Assembly (NCBI GenBank): GCA_965203725.1
Contig: CBDBDH010000001.1
Span: 1-64,000 of the forward strand
Direction of reading: 5' to 3'
Origin: WTFY01 sp965203725
Lineage (GTDB): Bacteria; Pseudomonadota; Gammaproteobacteria; UBA4575
DNA length: 64,000 nt
The position numbers and the translations under genes were made by a program. Shown in pieces: positions 61,183 to 64,000 of the stretch. Each line of letters begins with the position of its first letter. Positions within the stretch are counted from its first letter, which is position 1. Below the pieces are notes generated by a model that did not search any database, was not told the origin of the DNA, and saw only the letters and a list, made by a program, of their open reading frames with translations.

Positions 61183-61753
61183 TATCGGGAGTAAACTTCC
61201 AGGGCTTGTACCCGTGATGTGGAGGTTCTCACATGCACCATGCCGCCCGTCGAAGACTCGAGCCTGTCGCCCCCGATACGGGACTGGGCGAGCGCCTGTC
61301 CGCCTACCTGAAGGACGCCAGGGGGGCGTTCAGCGAGAACACCGAGCGCGCGGTGCGCTCGGACGTGGAGATCTTCATGGGCTAGTGCGAGACGAGAGAC
61401 CGGAGACAACGTCGATGACCTGATTGCATTGGATCGCTGCAGTTGGCCGAGTGGATCGGGCGGGCATGCATATATGTACGTGCCCAGGGGAATTGCTGTG
61501 CATGCATCCCGGGAGGAACCGCATGCCGGGACCGTATGATGTTATCAGGAGTAAAAACCGCACACACCGGTCAGGGCGCCGGATGCCCGCCTGCGCAAGC
61601 GCGAGCGGATCCGTCCCATTTTACTTCCATGGATTCAGGGAGTTATCATTGGATTTGCATGGGGTGGCTGCGGGCTGCGATGGCAGCCCTGGCGGAAAAA
61701 CGATTCTGCTTTACAAATTAAATCCCGATAGTTATAGCTATCGGGAGTAAAAC
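61183..61753. repeat. Three dispersed TATC(G/A)GGAGTAAA motifs
   Basis: Copies at 61183-61196 (TATCGGGAGTAAAC), 61543-61559 (TATCAGGAGTAAAAACC) and 61739-61753 (TATCGGGAGTAAAAC). The last copy forms part of an inverted repeat CCCGATAG/CTATCGGG (61724-61731, 61738-61745), and the first is preceded by a related GATAACTATA. They may be ends of small eroded elements or protein-binding sites. Confidence 0.5.
61233..61385 (+). pseudogene. Truncated site-specific integrase, N-terminal remnant
   Basis: 50-codon frame. ERLSAYLKDARGAFSENTER followed by AVRSDVEIFMG matches the SAM-like DNA-binding N-terminal domain of tyrosine recombinases (pattern S-x-N-T-x-R-A-x-R-S-D-x-x-x-F). It stops at TAG 61383 where the family normally continues with WC and several hundred residues including the catalytic R-H-R-Y set, none of which is present. 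Confidence 0.7.
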
Positions 61754-62223
61754 CTTCCCTTCAGCAAGCCCCGAGCAGGCAGGGAACTGCCTGTTTTGCC
61801 TACAGTTATGACTGCAAGCCGCGGAAAATGTTCCCGTGGACGGCAGGCCTTGCTCCCGCGCGGTGACGGACAGGGGTTCGAACCGGTTCCTGGGTCGGTT
61901 TACTCATTAGATATAGTTACAGGGCATCCTCGCACAAGGCGTCGCCTCGGAGAATCCATCAACTGGTGGAGGGCATGTGCGTGAAGCTGCGTTGTGTCGT
62001 CTCCGTCTCGTTGACCGGTACTGCATTGAGGATGAAGCCACTGGAACCGCCAGGATCTATTGGGGCACAGAGCGAGAAGGATCACGACGCGCTACTCGGG
62101 ACCGGGTTGGGGGCCAGCTCGAGACACCCGACCAGGTGCATGGAGGGAACTCCCGCAAATGTCCCGCACTGGTGCTGCTGGGACAGCGCGCGGATACCGC
62201 ACGGGGGGCCGCTTGTTGTATTG

Positions 62224-62315
62224 TGGCGGAGAGAGAGGGATTCGAACCCTCGGTGCCCCGTTGAGGACACACTCACTTTCCAGGCGAGCCCGTTCGACCA
62301 CTCCGGCATCTCTCC
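62224..62315 (-). tRNA. tRNA-Ser(GGA)
   Basis: 92 nt on the minus strand: acceptor GGAGAGA paired with TCTCTCC, D arm GCCGGAGTGG, anticodon loop around CTGGAAA (anticodon GGA, reading UCC), a variable arm typical of type II tRNAs, T loop GGTTCGAATCC and an encoded CCA end. Complete and probably functional. Confidence 0.97.
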
Positions 62316-62411
62316 AAGATGGATCCAGGAAAGAATCCATCAAATAAACAGCCTACCCAAGCATCGTGAACAGGAGGATGTCCTGCGTCAACCGAAAATT
62401 CGCAGACCTGG

Positions 62412-62753
62412 TCAGGATTTCTTGCCCTGGTCGTTGCTTCCCGGGCTGTACACCGACGAAGGGAAATGCGCAATGTTCTCACCCGCATCGGAAATTTTAG
62501 CCGTCCCCTGCTTGTCCACTTCATCGATGCGAATGACGGAATGCATAGGCACAAAGAACCGTTTCACCTGCTCAAACTCCGACTTGAGCTTTTCCTCACC
62601 CGGATCCACCACCACCGTGGACCGTTCATTGAAAGACAGTTCTTCAACCGTGATAAACCCATACAAGTCAGACTGATACACCTGATTTGCATAAACCTCA
62701 TAAACTTTGTTCAGGTGAAGAAAGCTGATTTTATAAAGCTGCTTTTTTGGCAT
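62412..62753 (-). CDS. DUF1820 family protein
   Basis: 113-residue protein typical of gammaproteobacteria: KKQLYKISFLHLNKVYEVYA at the N-terminus, SDLYGFITVEELSFNERSTV in the middle and FFVPMHSVIRIDEVDKQGTA near the end. Function unknown. It stands alone between tRNA-Ser and icd, all on the minus strand. The C-terminus is polar and probably disordered. Confidence 0.88.
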   Translation of the reverse strand: MPKKQLYKISFLHLNKVYEVYANQVYQSDLYGFITVEELSFNERSTVVVDPGEEKLKSEFEQVKRFFVPMHSVIRIDEVDKQGTAKISDAGENIAHFPSSVYSPGSNDQGKKS

Positions 62754-62853
62754 TGCCTGAAAACTGACCTCTATTCAAACCATCCTCACCTTGCCTTGCG
62801 GGCTACCGCAACACGTGCAGTACAGCCTCTGCCTGCCTGCATCAGGGGGCTGG

Positions 62854-64000
62854 CTATTCCTGCATGTTCTTGATGATTGCATCTCCAAAGCCGGAAGTGC
62901 TGACCAGGGTAGCGCCTGGCATCAGCCGTTCCAGATCCTCCTGGACCTCTTTGGAAGTTCCCGGCCGTCTTGCCCGGGTCTGGATCCCTGCCCGTGCCCG
63001 CGCCAGGTCATACGTCACCGTCCTGGATGCAATCGCACCTGAAATTCCGGCAATCACAAGGTCTGCGGCCTCTCTCCATCCCAGGTGGCGCAGCATCATT
63101 TCCGCTGACAGAATGATGGATCCGGGATTCACCCGGTCCTTGCCGGCATGGGTGGGAGCAGTGCCATGCGTTGCCTCAAAGCAGGCCACATCGTCCGAGA
63201 CATTCGCGCCCGGTGCAATGCCAATGCCCCCGACCTGGGCGGCCAAGGCATCCGAGATGTAGTCGCCGTTCAGATTCAGGGTCGCAATCACCTCGTAGCT
63301 TTCCGGTTTCAGCAGGATTTGCTGCAGGAAATTGTCCGCAATGATGTCCTTGACGATGATGTCGTTGCCATTGTTCGGGTTTTTGATCTTGCACCAGGGA
63401 CCCTCACCGATCACTTCGGCACTGAATTCGTTCAGTGCCAGTTCGTACCCCCAGTTTCGAAATGCCCCTTCCGTGAATTTCATGATGTTTCCCTTGTGCA
63501 CAAGGGAAACCGACTTGCGATTGTTGTCGATCGCATACTGGATGGCCTTGCGGATCAGACGAACGGAACCTTCTTTGGACACCGGCTTGATTCCGATGCC
63601 GGAGGTTTTCGGGAAGCGGATTTTTGTAACATTCATCTCTTCTCGCAAGAACTCGATGATTTTTTTCACTTCCTCACTTTGCGCTTCCCATTCGATCCCC
63701 GCGTAGATATCTTCAGTATTTTCCCTGAAGATCACCATGTCGGTCGTGCCTGAATCCTTCAACGGCGTGGGCGTGCCCGGGAAATAACGAATCGGACGCA
63801 CGCAGGCGAACAGGTCCAGCTTCTGCCGGATGGCTACATTCAGCGAGCGCATCCCTTCTCCCACGGGTGTTGCCAGAGGTCCCTTGATCGAAACCACATA
63901 TTTCTTCATCACCTCAAGGGTCTCATCGGGCAGGTAGTGGTGCTTGCCATACAAACGTGCGGCTTTTTCACCTGCATAGATTTCCATCCAGCTGATACGG
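62854..64000 (-). CDS. icd: NADP-dependent isocitrate dehydrogenase (partial, 5' end outside window)
   Basis: E. coli-type homodimeric Icd oxidising isocitrate to 2-oxoglutarate. The frame is open to the edge: RISWMEIYAGEKAARLYGKH aligns at about residue 65 of the E. coli enzyme, so about 60 N-terminal residues are missing. Substrate site RSLNVAIRQKLDLFACVRP, DMVIFRENTEDIYAGIEW, LVHKGNIMKFTEGAF, LNLNGDYISDALAAQVGG and the NADP-loop region GTAPTHAGKDRVNPGSIIL are intact. Oddity: about 22 extra residues (RARAGIQTRARRPGTSKEVQ) sit between VTYD and the terminal ERLMPGATL helix. Confidence 0.94.
   Translation of the reverse strand, partial: RISWMEIYAGEKAARLYGKHHYLPDETLEVMKKYVVSIKGPLATPVGEGMRSLNVAIRQKLDLFACVRPIRYFPGTPTPLKDSGTTDMVIFRENTEDIYAGIEWEAQSEEVKKIIEFLREEMNVTKIRFPKTSGIGIKPVSKEGSVRLIRKAIQYAIDNNRKSVSLVHKGNIMKFTEGAFRNWGYELALNEFSAEVIGEGPWCKIKNPNNGNDIIVKDIIADNFLQQILLKPESYEVIATLNLNGDYISDALAAQVGGIGIAPGANVSDDVACFEATHGTAPTHAGKDRVNPGSIILSAEMMLRHLGWREAADLVIAGISGAIASRTVTYDLARARAGIQTRARRPGTSKEVQEDLERLMPGATLVSTSGFGDAIIKNMQE

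Larger units (their letters stand above)
61108..62223. other. Gene-poor region between lipoprotein gene and tRNA-Ser
   Basis: About 1.1 kb. It contains the lipoprotein promoter region, a truncated integrase N-terminus (61233-61385) and three copies of a TATCGGGAGTAAA-type motif, one within a perfect inverted repeat. Otherwise I see only short frames without homology-like patterns. Probably eroded mobile-element DNA beside tRNA-Ser. Confidence 0.6.

Noticed and set aside
61796..61984. GGGGTTCGAACCGG near 61874 as a second tRNA
   Set aside because: Only a T-arm-like word; no acceptor, D or anticodon arm can be folded around it.
61966..62676. Several long plus-strand frames across 61966-62676 with peptides such as GGERGIRTLGAPLRT or AEREGFEPS
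   Set aside because: These are translations of the complement of the tRNA-Ser gene at 62224-62315 and of the DUF1820 gene.

Overview
The window looks like the chromosome of a gammaproteobacterium of moderately high GC that can oxidise C1 compounds. Three operons support the class: rpoE-rseA-rseB-degP/mucD-lepA, dnaX-ybaB-recR and sdhC-sdhD-sdhA. C1 metabolism is shown by a nearly complete tetrahydromethanopterin (H4MPT)/methanofuran formaldehyde-oxidation locus. Most genes read leftward (minus strand).

Layout. 1-6.3 kb: sdhCDA (sdhA runs off the edge and carries an apparent frameshift), ygfZ, lysS, and prfB with its programmed +1 frameshift. 6.4-23.4 kb: H4MPT/methanofuran island 1. It has a plus-strand operon (DUF6513 pterin-binding protein, DUF447, mfnB), a minus-strand operon (mfnD-mfnF-pabB-mfnE and an RND exporter), a divergent HisA-like gene, and a minus-strand run (small ORF, beta-RFAP synthase, mtdB, ATP-grasp, mch, RimK-like, CitG-like, fae). 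23.5-27.5 kb: cysS, a small monooxygenase-fold protein and recQ. 27.6-34.7 kb: island 2, a FwdD-like gene, fhcB-A-D-C, a ferredoxin and a ferredoxin-NADP reductase. 34.9-41.0 kb: an outer-membrane barrel protein, DUF4242, then a methanethiol oxidase (mtoX)-SCO-MauG-TlpA operon. 41.3-45 kb: phhB-like, folD, an orphan HvfA-type cysteine-rich peptide, a membrane protein and folP. 45-56.8 kb: MBL hydrolase, the sigma-E operon, nadB, orn, recR-ybaB-dnaX and 4.5S RNA. 57-64 kb: a Kef-type antiporter, then a scarred islet (IS481-like transposase remnant, tRNA-Arg-like remnant, TbpB-like lipoprotein, integrase N-terminal remnant) beside tRNA-Ser, then DUF1820 and the end of icd.

How it fits together. 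MtoX-type enzymes convert methanethiol to formaldehyde, sulfide and H2O2. Fae captures formaldehyde on H4MPT, MtdB and Mch oxidise it to the formyl level, and FhcABCD passes the formyl group to methanofuran and releases formate. Methanofuran synthesis genes (mfnB, D, E, F) and H4MPT synthesis genes (beta-RFAP synthase, pabB, probable ligases) sit alongside. MauG and SCO next to mtoX fit peroxide handling and copper delivery to a copper enzyme, and a HvfA-like copper-binding RiPP precursor lies 2 kb away. No CRISPR array, phage or intact mobile element was seen.

Points most worth checking: FhcB keeps a complete C-x2-C-x3-C-x20-C cluster motif and a CHG cysteine, and is co-encoded with a FwdD-like molybdopterin-binding subunit, a ferredoxin and a ferredoxin reductase; the hvfA-like gene has no modification genes beside it; and several conserved genes in island 1 have no assigned reaction.
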